From assembly GCF_011745365.1 (NCBI RefSeq), contig NW_024468912.1:1736001-1800000 (forward strand): DNA of 64,000 bases, given 5' to 3'. The number at the start of each line of letters is the position of its first letter. The stretch's first letter is position 1. A model generated the notes under the pieces. The model saw only the letters and a list, made by a program, of their open reading frames with translations, was not told the origin of the DNA and searched no databases. Shown here piece after piece: positions 23,347 to 33,726 of this stretch. The position numbers and the translations under genes are program-made. Origin of the DNA: Cryphonectria parasitica EP155 (taxonomy: Eukaryota > Ascomycota > Sordariomycetes > Diaporthales > Cryphonectriaceae).

Positions 23347-23875
23347 CGAGAACAGAGCACATACCTGACGGACACCGAGTGTCATATGAAGTGGCTACTT
23401 GAACCTGAGAAGAGCAAGATGCAAATCAAAGACGACCTGATCAAAGACTCGAGACAAGCACGAGATATCGAAAAGGAATGAGGGACCCATAAAGAATCTG
23501 AAGACATGAACAACTTGATCATGGTATGCGACGTTGAAAAGTGCATCCAGGACTGTTTTTTCCGTCTTTTCCTCTTTCGTTTCCGCAGTCAGATTTGAGA
23601 TGATACTGATGCCCTTTATAGGCCTTCCAGAATCTTGTTTCAACAATCCGGGCATTCGTCCCAAGATGCACTTCGCTGGGTCCATGATCATCCAAGCGCA
23701 ATACAATGAGAACATCTCTTCGCTCAGATCCTCCACGCAAAATTAAAACGTAGGCCATGGTTATACATACTAGATTATCGGCGACACCAGGCGCTCGGGA
23801 CGTTGGGACTTTGAAGAATGTACTTATTTCTTTCGATCAGGCCCCACTAGGTGTTTCTCAGAGCTGTTTTGCTAT
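23347..23875. other. Intergenic between tail-to-tail genes
   Basis: Only the 3' flanks of the deaminase (+) and dehydrogenase (-) genes. A 113-codon frame on the - strand (23395-23736) lacks any domain or codon-use support. Confidence 0.55.
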
Positions 23876-24868
23876 TTACGATGGCATTTCCCAGCCTATG
23901 AAAGAAACTCCGCCGAGCTTCGTATCCAGTAGATCGGTGCTCAGTATTTCCTCCTTTCTAGCCTTCAATTCGTCCACATCCCAGTTCACCCATACGAACT
24001 TGCCCCTGAGAAAAGAGGCTTCAGGGCTAGCTACCCACAAGCAGAAGTGGCCAGGCAAATCGACTGCTCTACTGTTAGCTTAGTTTTCCATGGTGACTTC
24101 GAAGCGCTTGACTAATTTGAAAGAGAAATGGAGCGAGCAAAGCAAAAAGAAGATGTCAGTTGACTTACTGTGATCCGTGCCAGGATGCCCGCTCTTGCGA
24201 CTCATTTCGCTCTGGATGAGGCCGGGTTGAATGTTGACGATGTGTAGCCCGGGATTTTCCAACGCTAAGTAGTCGAATAACTTTGTCGCGGCCATTTTAC
24301 TTGCGGCGTAGCCAGACACACCAGGTTCGAGCGGTGGCATATGGGCAACGCAAGTTGAGATGTGCAGGATACAGGCTCCTTCGGCTGCATGTTTGATGAA
24401 TCCTTGGACCGAGTACAACGCTCCTAGGACGTTGGTGGTGAATCCGGTCCACCATTCCTGCACATCGAAACCTGAGCTGAGTACAGGCTGAGTAGCTGGC
24501 AGGAACCCGGAGTTACAGACGAGTACATTGACCTTGCCAAAGGTTTGGCCAATCTTAGCGAAAGCGCCATTCACCTGCTCCGCGTTGGTGATGTCGGCAG
24601 GCACGGCCAGAACTTTGGTGCCTAAGAACTCCTTTTCGATAGCATCTTTGGTCGCGACAAGTTTCTTCTCAGTCCTGCTAATAATAGCTATCTTGGTGCT
24701 TCCGCCGGCTGCAAAGGCCTTTGCGATGCTGGCGCCGATGCCACTGCCACCGCCGGTGACGACAACAACCTTTCCTTTGGCTGAAAGCTCAGGGCGTGAT
24801 GGTGATATTGCTGGGTAAGATTCGCCATGATACACCTTGGTAAGTGATGGGAAAAAAGGAGCAGTCAT
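23876..24868 (-). CDS. Short-chain dehydrogenase/reductase (296 aa, 2 exons)
   Basis: Model complement(join(23876..24066,24169..24868)). Classical SDR oxidoreductase using NAD(P)(H). Rossmann fold with VVVVTGGGSGIG (nucleotide loop, residues ~34-45), VCNSG in place of the common NNAG motif (~118-121), and the catalytic Ser171, Tyr187 and Lys191 in HIS and GYAASK. The PGLIQSEM segment after beta-6 is typical. The second exon supplies the usual fungal SDR ending, PGHFCLWVASPEASFLRGKF followed by VWVNWDVDEL. The intron is GT-AG; the acceptor is the AG at 24068-24067, just inside an earlier CAG, since only this choice keeps frame with the C-terminal exon. Substrate unknown. Its start lies 743 bp from the divergent zinc-cluster regulator, which suggests possible co-regulation (inference). 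Confidence 0.92.
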
Positions 24869-25611
24869 GTTTGCAGGCGAAATCGGAAAGATTCTGTTAG
24901 AGATAACTGATGTGACTGAACACGCAGAATATTGGTAGATCGGGTCATTGACCGATGCCTGGTCCTAAATACCTTTTCTTTGGGCTAGCCTTGAAGCCAG
25001 TCTCAATGTCCAAGGCATACGAGATAATCCTCTAACACATGCTCCGTTGGACATCTCCGGAAAATTTGCCAACATATCTCGGAACTGTCCCATCAATTCT
25101 CCCCTAGATTATTAACTCACCCCCACAAACTTCGGAGATACATGGACTTCCTGGATCTTGTTTAGTATGCCATCTTTTTTATCACCTGCTTGCTTACTTA
25201 CTTATTTACTTACTTATCCTCCTTCTACCTGCTTAGCCACTCACCCCCCTGTCAGAGCCAGCACAAGCCGAGCCAGCATAAGCTGTTGAGCCAGTATAGT
25301 TAAGCTTGCTTGTAGCGAGTGGAACATAGAGGGCCATAGCAGATGCAGAGTCTTCGTCCATTAATATAGGTATTTAACATTATAGTGGTTATACCCGTTA
25401 TCACACTGTAGGTACAGATACAGTACATTGTGCTATGCTTACCTAAGATTCGATGGAGCCGCAAATCTATTGCAAGTGCATTGTCATTATTAATCAAAGT
25501 GACATGTGCTTGTGGCTTACCACGGAATTCCGTAGTCAGTTGGGGGGAACCCTTTCTGCTTCCCCGATACACCTACCGAGGCCCGGAGACAACAAGCCTT
25601 ATCCTGCCCAA
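24869..25611. promoter_or_regulatory. Divergent intergenic region between SDR and zinc-cluster regulator
   Basis: 743 bp shared by an outward-facing SDR gene (-) and transcription-factor gene (+). It contains an imperfect (CTTA)n run at about 25192-25218 and related direct repeats (agccagcacaagccgagccagcataagc near 25256-25284, half-units agccagca). No CGG-type zinc-cluster inverted repeat was confidently found by eye. Confidence 0.45.
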
Positions 25612-27349
25612 ATGGAGGAGCAGATCACCCGGAGGAGTGCACTGCACTGTCCCATCTGTAAAAAGCTCTATGCTAACGGTACCGATTGTAAGAAATTACC
25701 GCGCAGCCAAGCGACCTGGACTGACACTATGTAGCACGAGCCAAAAGCAAACATGTCTCATATTGCCGCAAGAAACACCAATCAGAGCCTCTGCCTAGAA
25801 GGAAGGCCTGCGATGAATGCGTGCGGTCCAAGGTCCGCTGCAGCTCAGGCCCTGGAGGCTGCTCTCGATGCGCCTCAAGAAACATCTTATGTACATATCA
25901 AGGCACTTTGAACGGCCAAAATGCAGCCAACCTAGCTATTGAAACAGACGGTAGTAGCCTCATGCGAACGGCCTCCTTGCAGCTCGGCGGCGTACCCGCT
26001 GTGGACACTCCATCCCAGTCTTTACAAGACTTTAGGCCTGGCCTCGACAGCCTTCCCGTTGAGCCTGAAGAGATGCTCACTGACCGCAACCTTTCTCTCG
26101 CGGCCTTTACTTGGGAAAATGACATATTCAGACCTGAGTGGTCACATTTGTCTAATCGAACGACTAGTTCGGCTGAAGGCAATCTTCTCGGGCCTTATGT
26201 CGACGCCTCTAGCATCAGTGGCACTCTGCAGTACTCGTCCAATATTGATACACTCCCAGGGCAATCAGCAGGGCCATCGTCTTCGACCCCAGTCTCACTG
26301 GCCTATCGAGATCCTTCCTCGTTGTTTGAACGACGCAAGTTCTCAGAACCGGAAATTGAGCTTACCGCCGACCTTGCCCTGCACATCCTACGTTCCTACC
26401 CCTACACTATGGTCAACCGAGACTCTGTCCCTCCTTTCATCCACCCGAAATATCAGTATTTGTCTGAAGAGGACAAAGCAAATCCGAGCCCTCTCGATGC
26501 TGCCCTGAAACTATCGAAGACGATGCTGCACGGCCGACGGATGAATAAGAGCTTGATTTGGGGGTTGATCCGGATCGAACAGGAGCGACTCCTCAACGAG
26601 GTACGTATAAAACCCCTCAATCCGGATTAGTACTTAGTGAGGACCATATTGCTGACTAGAGCCAACGCAAAAAGTACCACAATTTTAACAAGTGGGAGGT
26701 TCTGGAGGCGCTGCAATCTCTCGTTGTCTATATGCTCCTGAGAATTATTGAGGGACGCCACGACTATACTAACTTTGATACTCAACTTCTGGCTTCAATC
26801 AATGTGAGCAGGCGTGGTACGAACCCCTTTGAAAGTCAGAGCACTCACGAAGAGAGAGAGATGAAGGCAATATGCCAGCATTTCACCGCAAAATTTGGTA
26901 CGTTGATCAGCTCTGATGAACTTACGGGTCAAATGATCCCGTGGAAGGACTGGGTATTTTTCGAATCGCGCCGCCGGTAAGTGTGTGTTGTGCCAGACGA
27001 ATATCCCCAAGTTAAGAGGGCCTAGCTGACACGATTCATAAGAACTGCAACTGCTGTACTTATTATAAACGGCATTCTGCATGCACAAATTACGGCACCG
27101 TCTTGGGCTATGCCCGAGTATTCTTCCTCGCCTGCACCGTCTCCAATGAAGCTGTGGCATGCCGAGAACGAGATTGACTGGGCAGTTGACTATGCAGAAT
27201 ACCTCCATACAAACGCTATGCATGGAATGCTGAGAAACAGTGACCTTACTGAGTTGAAGGAAGCGGGTGGAAAACAACACGACAGGTGGTATGCTTACGC
27301 CGACTCCTTTGGCCATCTGGTTACATTAGCGGCAAACATGATCACTTAG
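25612..27349 (+). CDS. C2HC-like finger plus Zn2Cys6 fungal transcription factor (521 aa, 4 exons)
   Basis: Model join(25612..25687,25735..26600,26660..26976,27043..27349). The Zn2Cys6 binuclear cluster has perfect spacing: Cys51, 54, 61, 68, 71 and 78 (C-X2-C-X6-C-X6-C-X2-C-X6-C), preceded by the basic PRRKA. Directly before it is a second metal-binding pattern, Cys13, Cys16, His32 and Cys36 (C-X2-C-X15-H-X3-C), split by a 47-nt intron that carries a CTGAC branch site. The remaining ~440 residues form the fungal regulator middle region, with the conserved-looking PWKDWVFFESRRR and the C-terminal LWHAENEIDWAVDYAEYL. A 58-nt intron and a 66-nt intron both keep frame. The ATG at 25612 is chosen because the first finger begins 12 residues later. 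Likely a nuclear pathway-specific regulator; its divergent SDR neighbour is a candidate target. No fungal activation domain is obvious. The acceptor of the first intron is certain because both zinc motifs join in one frame. Confidence 0.88.
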
Positions 27350-28058
27350 AGAAGCAAGCTTCATGTGTAATGCGAAAGGCACGATTGTTATATTACTTCA
27401 ATTCCTGAAAATGCTCTTTATACGACATCAGCCGATGACCACTTTAATCTGTCCTCCACCGTCGCCTAAACAGCGGCTCACTCAAAGCATCCTCACTGTG
27501 ATAAGTAGGCAGGAGCTTAGAAGCCTGCTCTACTGGGCCTGGCTAATGCAAATGGCAGTTGGGGGCTGAATGCACGCTTCTTGGAGGCATATCCGGGCTG
27601 CGCCTCTCAAATGGTGAGGTAGCAGCTAGCAAGGCCGGATGAGAGGTCGAAATGGAAGGAAGACGGAAGGGGAGCACAAGAGGCCGAGAAATCATGGCCG
27701 GCAAACCGGGGCTTGGGTTGGGTTGGCACGACAGGAGCGCGCAGAAAAAGGCAGCCACCAAGGGCATAGAGTCAAGGGCTGGAGACGGCGTTTGGACCCT
27801 AACCCTTGTCACCCAGCCTGCATGTGCGCGCCTGCATGTGCGCGCCTGCCTGCACGTTTCGTATATGCAGGTGCCCAGTGGCGACCAACTGGCCTCCACC
27901 ACGATGTCGTACTTGCCACCCCCAAACGTTTCAAGCATACATGGCATTTGTGCAACGGCAACTAACTTCCGTGCGTAGCAATCGGGGTCCTCGGCACTGG
28001 GCTTTAAAGGCTCTCAGATTCTTGGACACCTTTCCAATGCTTAACTTGCCACTACTCC

Positions 28059-28093
<35 letters not shown>

Positions 28094-28257
28094 CGACGAC
28101 GACGACGACGACGTCACAAAGGTGCTGCTCAGGAACAAGAGTAACCGGAGACCTCCCGCGCCAGCTTGTCCACGACTGCTCGAGACAGATAAACGGTTGT
28201 CTCGATTCACATTGTCTTGTTAACTGAGAAGCATTGCCCTCGCCCTCCACCGTAGTC
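27350..28257. other. Intergenic with simple repeats; leader of the F-box/TPR gene
   Basis: Between two same-direction genes. Contains a duplicated 14-bp unit (gcctgcatgtgcgc, about 27816-27845) and the CAA/CGA microsatellite listed separately. Open frames on both strands here overlap low-complexity sequence and are not supported as genes. Confidence 0.55.
28058..28111 (+). repeat. Trinucleotide repeat (CAA)12 followed by (CGA)6
   Basis: A perfect (CAA)12 at 28058-28093 runs directly into a perfect (CGA)6 at 28094-28111, ending about 147 bp upstream of the ATG at 28258. The position fits the 5' leader or proximal promoter of the F-box/TPR gene. Confidence 0.97.
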
Positions 28258-29484
28258 ATGGCATTTCCCTTTCTGAACTTTCCCGCGGAGATAAGGAACC
28301 GCGTCTATGCACACCTGCTCTGTCCTGAACCCCTGGGCAAGCTCACAGAGTTGGAAAGGAGACACCGGCCTGTGCAGATCACGCACCTATTCCACACGGC
28401 CATTCTGCTCACCTGCCGCCAGGTCCATCACGAAGCCCGCGCCACGATGATTAAAGGAAACGAGTTTGTGGGCATCTCTCTGAGGGGTATCCCCGTCGCA
28501 CGAATCTTGACCAAGCTTCATGTGCACATTGTAGTCTTAGCAACGAGGATCCTTACTTGGTCGGTCGCCAGAGACTTTCGCGGTGCGGTCATGATGTATC
28601 AAGTGCTGAACCAGGGTACCCTCGACGAAGAAGGGCAACGAGAGTACAACACTTGCGACATACTTATCCGCGGGCGTGATCTCGACGCTCTCGCGCGCGA
28701 TCTCTCCGACCCGGCGGTCAGCGGGCACGAGGTGGCGACCGCAGAACACACCATCGACATGCTCGACCCTTTCATGAAGAACGCAGACCCGAGCTACGAC
28801 ACCCTCGCCGCGCAGAAACGCCTCCTACAGCCCTTCTGCGACCACTACCGCGGCTTTCTGAACGTCAAGATTACAGGCACGGTCGACCGTGCCCTTGCTG
28901 CCTCTGCCGTGGAGGAGATGCAGAGCGATGCTGTTCCCGACGCCGACGAGTTCGTTGCCTCTCTAGTTCAACTCAAGGACGAAGGAAATGTGCTCTTCCA
29001 TGCCGGTGACTATTTCGAGGCCGGCGAAAAATGGTCCACCGCCACTGCACTGCTGCGGCGCATGGCCGTGAGGCGCAACTGGCCGCGAGTACAGTCGTTG
29101 TACGGTCGAGGCGTGCTAGACAAAATGGCCGAATTGCTGTTCACGTTGTACAGCAACCAGGCGCAGGCCATTCTCAGCGACATGCGCGGCTACGATTTGG
29201 ACGACGAGATGGAGATGGATGACGCGCGGTGGCGCGTGGACGGCAACTGCCGCGCCGCCGAAACGGTTAGCAATGTGTTGGGCACCTGGTGGACACCCAG
29301 CCCGCGGCAGAGGGCTAAATTGTTGTACAAGGCGGCGCAGGCGGCGAGGCTGACAGGGGATCTGCTGGAGGCGCAGAGTCTCATCGACGAGGCCAAGGCT
29401 CTCCAGCCTGGTGATCCTGACATCAGGCGGGATGCAGATGAGATTAGCAGGCTGTCGACATTGTTGCTGAACCACCTGAACTGA
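28258..29484 (+). CDS. F-box-like (fungal 'LPAEIRNRVY' type) protein with C-terminal TPR region (408 aa)
   Basis: Single exon; ATG 28258 is the first true ATG (the frame is open a little upstream from a TTG). The N terminus MAFPFLNFPAEIRNRVYAHL is the F-box-like helix common in large fungal families, followed by the usual HTAILLTCRQVHHEARATM helix. The C-terminal ~170 residues look like tetratricopeptide repeats: LVQLKDEGNVLFHAGDYFEA near 235-260 and KLLYKAAQAARLTGDLLEAQ near 360-385, with an interrupted acidic segment between. An F-box-like domain suggests substrate recruitment to SCF-type E3 ligases, and TPRs suggest partner binding; both are inference. It is the first of a same-strand block and is convergent with the RRM gene (199 bp apart). 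Confidence 0.82.
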   Translation: MAFPFLNFPAEIRNRVYAHLLCPEPLGKLTELERRHRPVQITHLFHTAILLTCRQVHHEARATMIKGNEFVGISLRGIPVARILTKLHVHIVVLATRILTWSVARDFRGAVMMYQVLNQGTLDEEGQREYNTCDILIRGRDLDALARDLSDPAVSGHEVATAEHTIDMLDPFMKNADPSYDTLAAQKRLLQPFCDHYRGFLNVKITGTVDRALAASAVEEMQSDAVPDADEFVASLVQLKDEGNVLFHAGDYFEAGEKWSTATALLRRMAVRRNWPRVQSLYGRGVLDKMAELLFTLYSNQAQAILSDMRGYDLDDEMEMDDARWRVDGNCRAAETVSNVLGTWWTPSPRQRAKLLYKAAQAARLTGDLLEAQSLIDEAKALQPGDPDIRRDADEISRLSTLLLNHLN

Positions 29485-29683
29485 AGTGAGGGAAGGGGAA
29501 AGCACGCGCATTGAGGTTGTAATGGTTCTCTCGTTGATTATCTGTAGAGTTTAGCAGGGTATGTACATTTGAGGTCAATGATTCTGGGTTCTTTCGCCTA
29601 TAACACCCTTTGAATTAAACAGGAACAGGAAAACAGAAGGCCCTCTTTCCTTCCTGTACCACGGCCACATTGCGCGTTTCTCT

Positions 29684-30376
29684 TTACGAGTTCCAAAGAA
29701 CCCTGGCAGCTGGACCAGGTGAGCAGCAGCAAGGATCATACCCATAGCGAACAGTAACCAGGAGTGGAAAGTCTCTCTTGAGGCACTCGACTGCCATTTC
29801 GGCCTGATCAAACCAGCTCCCAAACCGCCAGATAGCCTGCACGTGACCAGACGCGCCTCCATTACCACCACCACCCTCTCTCTCCGGCTCATTATTCAAC
29901 TCAGTAAAGACGAAATGCTCGGTATCGCACCTCCTCAGCCTGTTCTGAAAATACTGCCGCAGCCTGTTCTGGTTGACGACCTCACGCGGGCCCTGGATGA
30001 TCAGCACGCGCGAGATGGGCCCGGCGCACTCGAGCGACGTCCACAGCTCGCTGCTCCAGAACGCGCGGACCGTGGCGCCCTGCACCTGGAACAGGCCCTG
30101 GTGTGCGATAACGAAGAGGCGCTGGGCCTCTGCGCGCGTGGCGAACGCGACCTTGGCTGTTTTGGCGGGGGTGGGACTGCTGCTCGAGGGGGTTTCGTAG
30201 AGGCGGGCGAACAGGATGCGGCCTGTTGGGCCGACGGACATGATGCTGCGGATGAGGTCGCGGACGGTGGTGGAGGGGGGGATGTTGATGATGGAGAGGG
30301 CGGTCGTTTGGTCGAGGGGGTTTTTTTTAGGTTGGAGGGTGTAGTTGGGAGGACCTGGGTGGTAGGATGGAGACAT
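29684..30376 (-). CDS. RRM-like RNA-binding protein (230 aa, intronless)
   Basis: The N-terminal ~25 residues are Pro-rich. They are followed by an RRM-like fold: ALSIINIPPSTTVRDLIRSI (RNP2-like strand and helix 1), then a Ser/Pro-rich loop, then AKVAFATRAEAQRLF (RNP1-like strand and helix 2). The RNP1 position lacks the classical Phe-x-Phe pair, so it is a divergent RRM. A second alpha/beta segment (RVLIIQGPREVVNQNRLRQY, TEHFVFTELN, HVQAIWRFGSWFDQAEMAVE) could be a second degenerate RRM. No organelle signal is clear. Start is the ATG at 30376; a poly-Gly-type loop (EREGGGGNGG) lies near 170. Function unknown beyond probable RNA contact. Confidence 0.78.
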   Translation of the reverse strand: MSPSYHPGPPNYTLQPKKNPLDQTTALSIINIPPSTTVRDLIRSIMSVGPTGRILFARLYETPSSSSPTPAKTAKVAFATRAEAQRLFVIAHQGLFQVQGATVRAFWSSELWTSLECAGPISRVLIIQGPREVVNQNRLRQYFQNRLRRCDTEHFVFTELNNEPEREGGGGNGGASGHVQAIWRFGSWFDQAEMAVECLKRDFPLLVTVRYGYDPCCCSPGPAARVLWNS

Positions 30377-31786
30377 TTTCTGTGGAGTGTTTAGTAGCTG
30401 GTTGATCAGGGTGATGCTGAGATTGTGATACTGAGTACTTAACTTACTTCTAGAGGTTTCATTTACTGGTATCTGGATAGAAGAGGGCCAGGGCTGGTCA
30501 AGTTGGACTGATGTTTTCTTTCATGAGGACTAATCATTGATGGCTTTGCTAAGGGGATAGAGGTTTGGAGAAGGGTGCGATTAGGACTGTGGTGGACAAT
30601 ATTCATGAATGGGAATGCACTTGGAAAAGGCGTCGAAGTTTGGTTGTTGCTGGGCCAAGGACTTGGAGTTCAGTTGCTTGCTCCGCTGAATTACTATCAT
30701 TTTCCACTTATGTCGGGTTGCATGCAGCATGATCTTCATATTTTGTCACTGATGAGTGTCCAGGCGTCGACGTGTACTTGACAGAGGCCGGGATCGATTC
30801 ACAAGTGTGGAGGTGCCTTTGGGGCCTCTGAGTTTCACTTAGGATTTTGAACTGCTAACCAGGGCATGGCTTCTTTAACTGGAAAGTGATGAACATAGTC
30901 TGTAGGTTCTCTAGAGACTCATCTTTACGGGTTGAGGTCCCTGCTTGTTTCACAGCGCCTCTGCCTCAGCGTGGGATCCGATCTCTTCCACTTTCCTGAG
31001 GCATACCAGAGGAGTAGATGTCATACAGCCCTAAGGAATAGATGGCCAGTTGAAGGGTGGGTCACTCACTAGTCTGCTTCGTATAAATCATATTTGCCAA
31101 TGTAGCAGCCAGAGGCTGTCGTTTGCGCATGAAACACACCTTGAAGAAGAACATAGCACTGTGATGGCCAGATTGATGTAAAGGACTGGAAGAGCACAAA
31201 GAAGCCTGAAGTTTGAAAGGTGATTAGATATCACTTGAGTAGTCTATACTCTTCTTCTGTAAAGTGTGACGGAAACCAGACCATGAAAGCCAGATTAATT
31301 ACCAGACATTCAAAGTATGAGACAGGTGGTAATTAGCAATTCATCAAGAGGCCAATCATACCTCGACAGGATACAGTATTTCGTCCCAATAGGCAGATTG
31401 GGATCTGGGGGAGTTTGCAGCATGAATACAATATGGGAATGGAAAAACCTGGTCGGAAAGGCTGGTGACAGAGGGTGTCGGCATGTATAATGGTACTAAC
31501 AGCCATTAGTAAAGTCCATGGTACAGGGGGGGGGGGGGTTCACTTGACCGCCTTCTATGTATGGCAATCTTCAAATCCCATCAGCGCCTAGGCCGGCACT
31601 ACTCACTTTGATAGGCCTGTCAGAAGTTTTGCCACACCGTCGACTCAACTTTTTGGGAGCAACCTCGCGACCACAACCACAACACCCCCCCTCCTGCTTT
31701 GCGCCCTCGACTCAAACACCACACACCTCATCTTCTCAAACTAGAGATTAACCCAGCCTGAAGCATCAGACTCACACCAACACAAA
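30377..31786. other. Intergenic, divergent between RRM-like gene and DPH3
   Basis: About 1.4 kb without a supported gene. A run of about 12 G lies near 31528-31539. The last ~150 bp before 31787 are C/A/T-rich, typical of a fungal leader. Confidence 0.55.
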
Positions 31787-32251
31787 ATGTCCGACGAAGA
31801 GGAAATTTCCGTCTACGACGAGGTCGAAATCGAGGACATGACTTATGACGAGGCCCTGCAGACCTACTTCTATCCATGCCCCTGCGGCGACCGCTTCCAG
31901 ATTGCCCTCGCGGACCTCCAGGACGAGGAGACGGATATCGCAGTGTGCCCGAGCTGCAGCCTGATGATTCGCGTCATATATGAGGTAGTAAGGCAACCCT
32001 TCCCTCCTGAGCCGACTCATCTCGTCTTGACCTAGCCATTACGCCAGGTCAGGAGGACCTTCCTCTGCCGCCCCCCCCCCCTTTTCTTCTTCTTCTTCTT
32101 CTTTTTCGGTTTGGTAAACACTTGTGGGCGGTTGGACTGACCTTCTTCTGTGCTCGTGTTTGCGCCACAGGATAATCTCCCCAAGCCCGAAAGCCCCGAG
32201 CCAGAACCCGAGCAGGATGAGGCGCCCGCGCAGGTTTCCGTTGCCGCTTGA
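31787..32251 (+). CDS. DPH3: Diphthamide biosynthesis protein 3, CSL zinc protein (92 aa)
   Basis: Model join(31787..31984,32171..32251). Small zinc/iron protein that serves as electron donor to the Dph1-Dph2 complex in the first step of diphthamide synthesis on eEF2, and also acts with Elongator (yeast Kti11). The CSL zinc finger is complete: Cys31 and Cys33 ([11 protein letters not shown]) and Cys54 and Cys57 ([12 protein letters not shown]). The N terminus is acidic ([18 protein letters not shown]), as in the family. The second exon adds an acidic, Pro-rich tail ending QVSVAA. The 186-nt GT-AG intron has a poly-C run and a (TTC)n tract. Length fits the usual 80-95 residues. Confidence 0.96.
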
Positions 32252-33333
32252 ATGACGGGACCGCGAGCACAACTTCTCTCGGTAGAAGACACGACACTCC
32301 ACTCGGGCGGAAGAGAGAGAGACACACAGACATTCCTGCAACTCGAGCACATCTTGCTGGGCCGCCCGCTTCCGGCCACGGGCGCCGCCAACTTACTTGT
32401 CCGACGCGACAGGTTGGGCGGGTTTTTCACAAGTGCTGAGTTCAGACGGCAAGCACAACATACCCAGCACGGCAATTCGAGGCGAAAAGAGGGGAAGGGG
32501 AGAAGATGCAGTGGAAACATCATGTGGTGACGCTCTCACAGCAGGGCCACCCGTTTCCAAGAAATCCTGTCGTGGAGCTGCATACGATGATGATCATCTG
32601 CGTCCCACGTTACTGCCGTTGCGGACTGCGGTGTTCGATGTTTGCGGTGAGGAAATCGTTTGGCTGTGTGATGGGTACGCAAGCGCTGCGGAGAGAGGGG
32701 GAAAACAAACTTTGTAGAGGTCAGGAAGTGGCATACGAGAGGGGTCGAGATGAGCGCCGCCACAAGTTTGTGGAACCGGATCAGGGCGACAGAGCGAGCG
32801 CATGTTATCGTCACTTGTTGGGTTTTCGCACCATTGTTCGGAAGACTAGGGTGCACATCAGAACAAGGACAATGGCGCGCACAAGTGATTGTGCACGGTG
32901 GAGGGAGAGGCAAGAAGGACGCGAGAGTCTTGAGAGAAGGTAGAAGCCCTGCTTTTTTTCCATAGATCCTGTCTACATTATGCATTAAGCCGTACTGCCT
33001 CATTCCAAAATCCCGGACAGGCTGGCCGGTCCGTCTCTTGACCATCATGAGAGCCCAACTCCGAAGAAAGAAGGAAGAAAGAATAGAGAGGGAAAAAACC
33101 CCCGAAACCGCGTTAAGATGCCCTTCCCCAGATGAAGTCCCTCGCAAGGGTAGTTCGAAGTATCCAAAAACTCCAGTGCCCTGCCATGATGCTTCGTGAT
33201 GCAATCCCTGGTGGTATCATGTCGTCCCAAGAGAAAAAAGAAAAGAGAGAAAAAATTGTTCCATGACTCGTATCGCCGAAAGCAGAAAGCAGGAATAAAC
33301 GAAAAAGAGGATCAAGAGCCACGGCCTGTGTCC
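32252..33333. other. Intergenic between tail-to-tail genes
   Basis: Between DPH3 (+) and the GPI-protein gene (-). Several overlapping open frames have no domain, signal peptide or splice support. Nothing else seen. Confidence 0.55.
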
Positions 33334-33726
33334 TCACAGCAAACACAGGGACAGCGCAAAGAAGACGACCAGCCCCAGCATGCTGCTGTCCCCCGCGAGG
33401 CCCTCGCCGGCGGCGGCCACATTGGAAGACACGGTGGCGGGCGTAGTAGACGTGGGCGAGACGGAGAAGGTGCTGTTGCCGCCCGTGATGATGACGAGTG
33501 GGGTGGATGTGGTCGAGTAGGTGGTTACGGTGTCAGTGATGGTGAAGTTTGCTGTCGATATCGATGAGGACCAGGGGTTGTTTGTATTCGGCAGCGTCAC
33601 GGACACCGTGGAGGAGGAGGTGAGGGTGCTTGTGGTTGTTGTGCAGCTGGAACTCGATGAAGGGTCCGCTGAGACCAGGCCCGGCACGCCTGTCAGGGTG
33701 GCGGCCACGAGATGAGGGAAGCGCAT
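33334..33726 (-). CDS. Small Ser/Thr-rich GPI-anchored cell-wall protein (130 aa)
   Basis: Single exon; ATG 33726 precedes a clear signal peptide (MRFPHLVAATLTGVPGLVSA). The mature part is dominated by Ser, Thr, Pro and Asn (for example TTTTSTLTSSSTVSVTLP and TITDTVTTYSTTSTPLVI), expected to be heavily O-mannosylated. The protein ends with a small-residue omega-site region (AAAGEGLAGDSS) followed by the hydrophobic tail MLGLVVFFALSLCLL with no polar residue after it. This is the standard GPI-attachment signal. Predicted location is plasma membrane or wall. No enzymatic domain; a structural or adhesive role is inference. A 5' (GT)n run lies just upstream of the start. Confidence 0.85.
   Translation of the reverse strand: MRFPHLVAATLTGVPGLVSADPSSSSSCTTTTSTLTSSSTVSVTLPNTNNPWSSSISTANFTITDTVTTYSTTSTPLVIITGGNSTFSVSPTSTTPATVSSNVAAAGEGLAGDSSMLGLVVFFALSLCLL

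Noticed and set aside
26804..26890. Possible intron in the zinc-cluster regulator (GTGAGC at 26804)
   Set aside because: A donor-like sequence is present, but the frame is open straight through to WKDWVFFESRRR and the encoded residues fit the family, so no intron was placed.
27796..27805. Telomere-like ccctaaccct
   Set aside because: Less than two repeat units; expected by chance.
27806..28144. Frame containing poly-Gln and poly-Arg from the CAA/CGA repeat
   Set aside because: The poly-Q/R is only the translation of a microsatellite in the leader of the F-box/TPR gene; the flanks have no coding signal.
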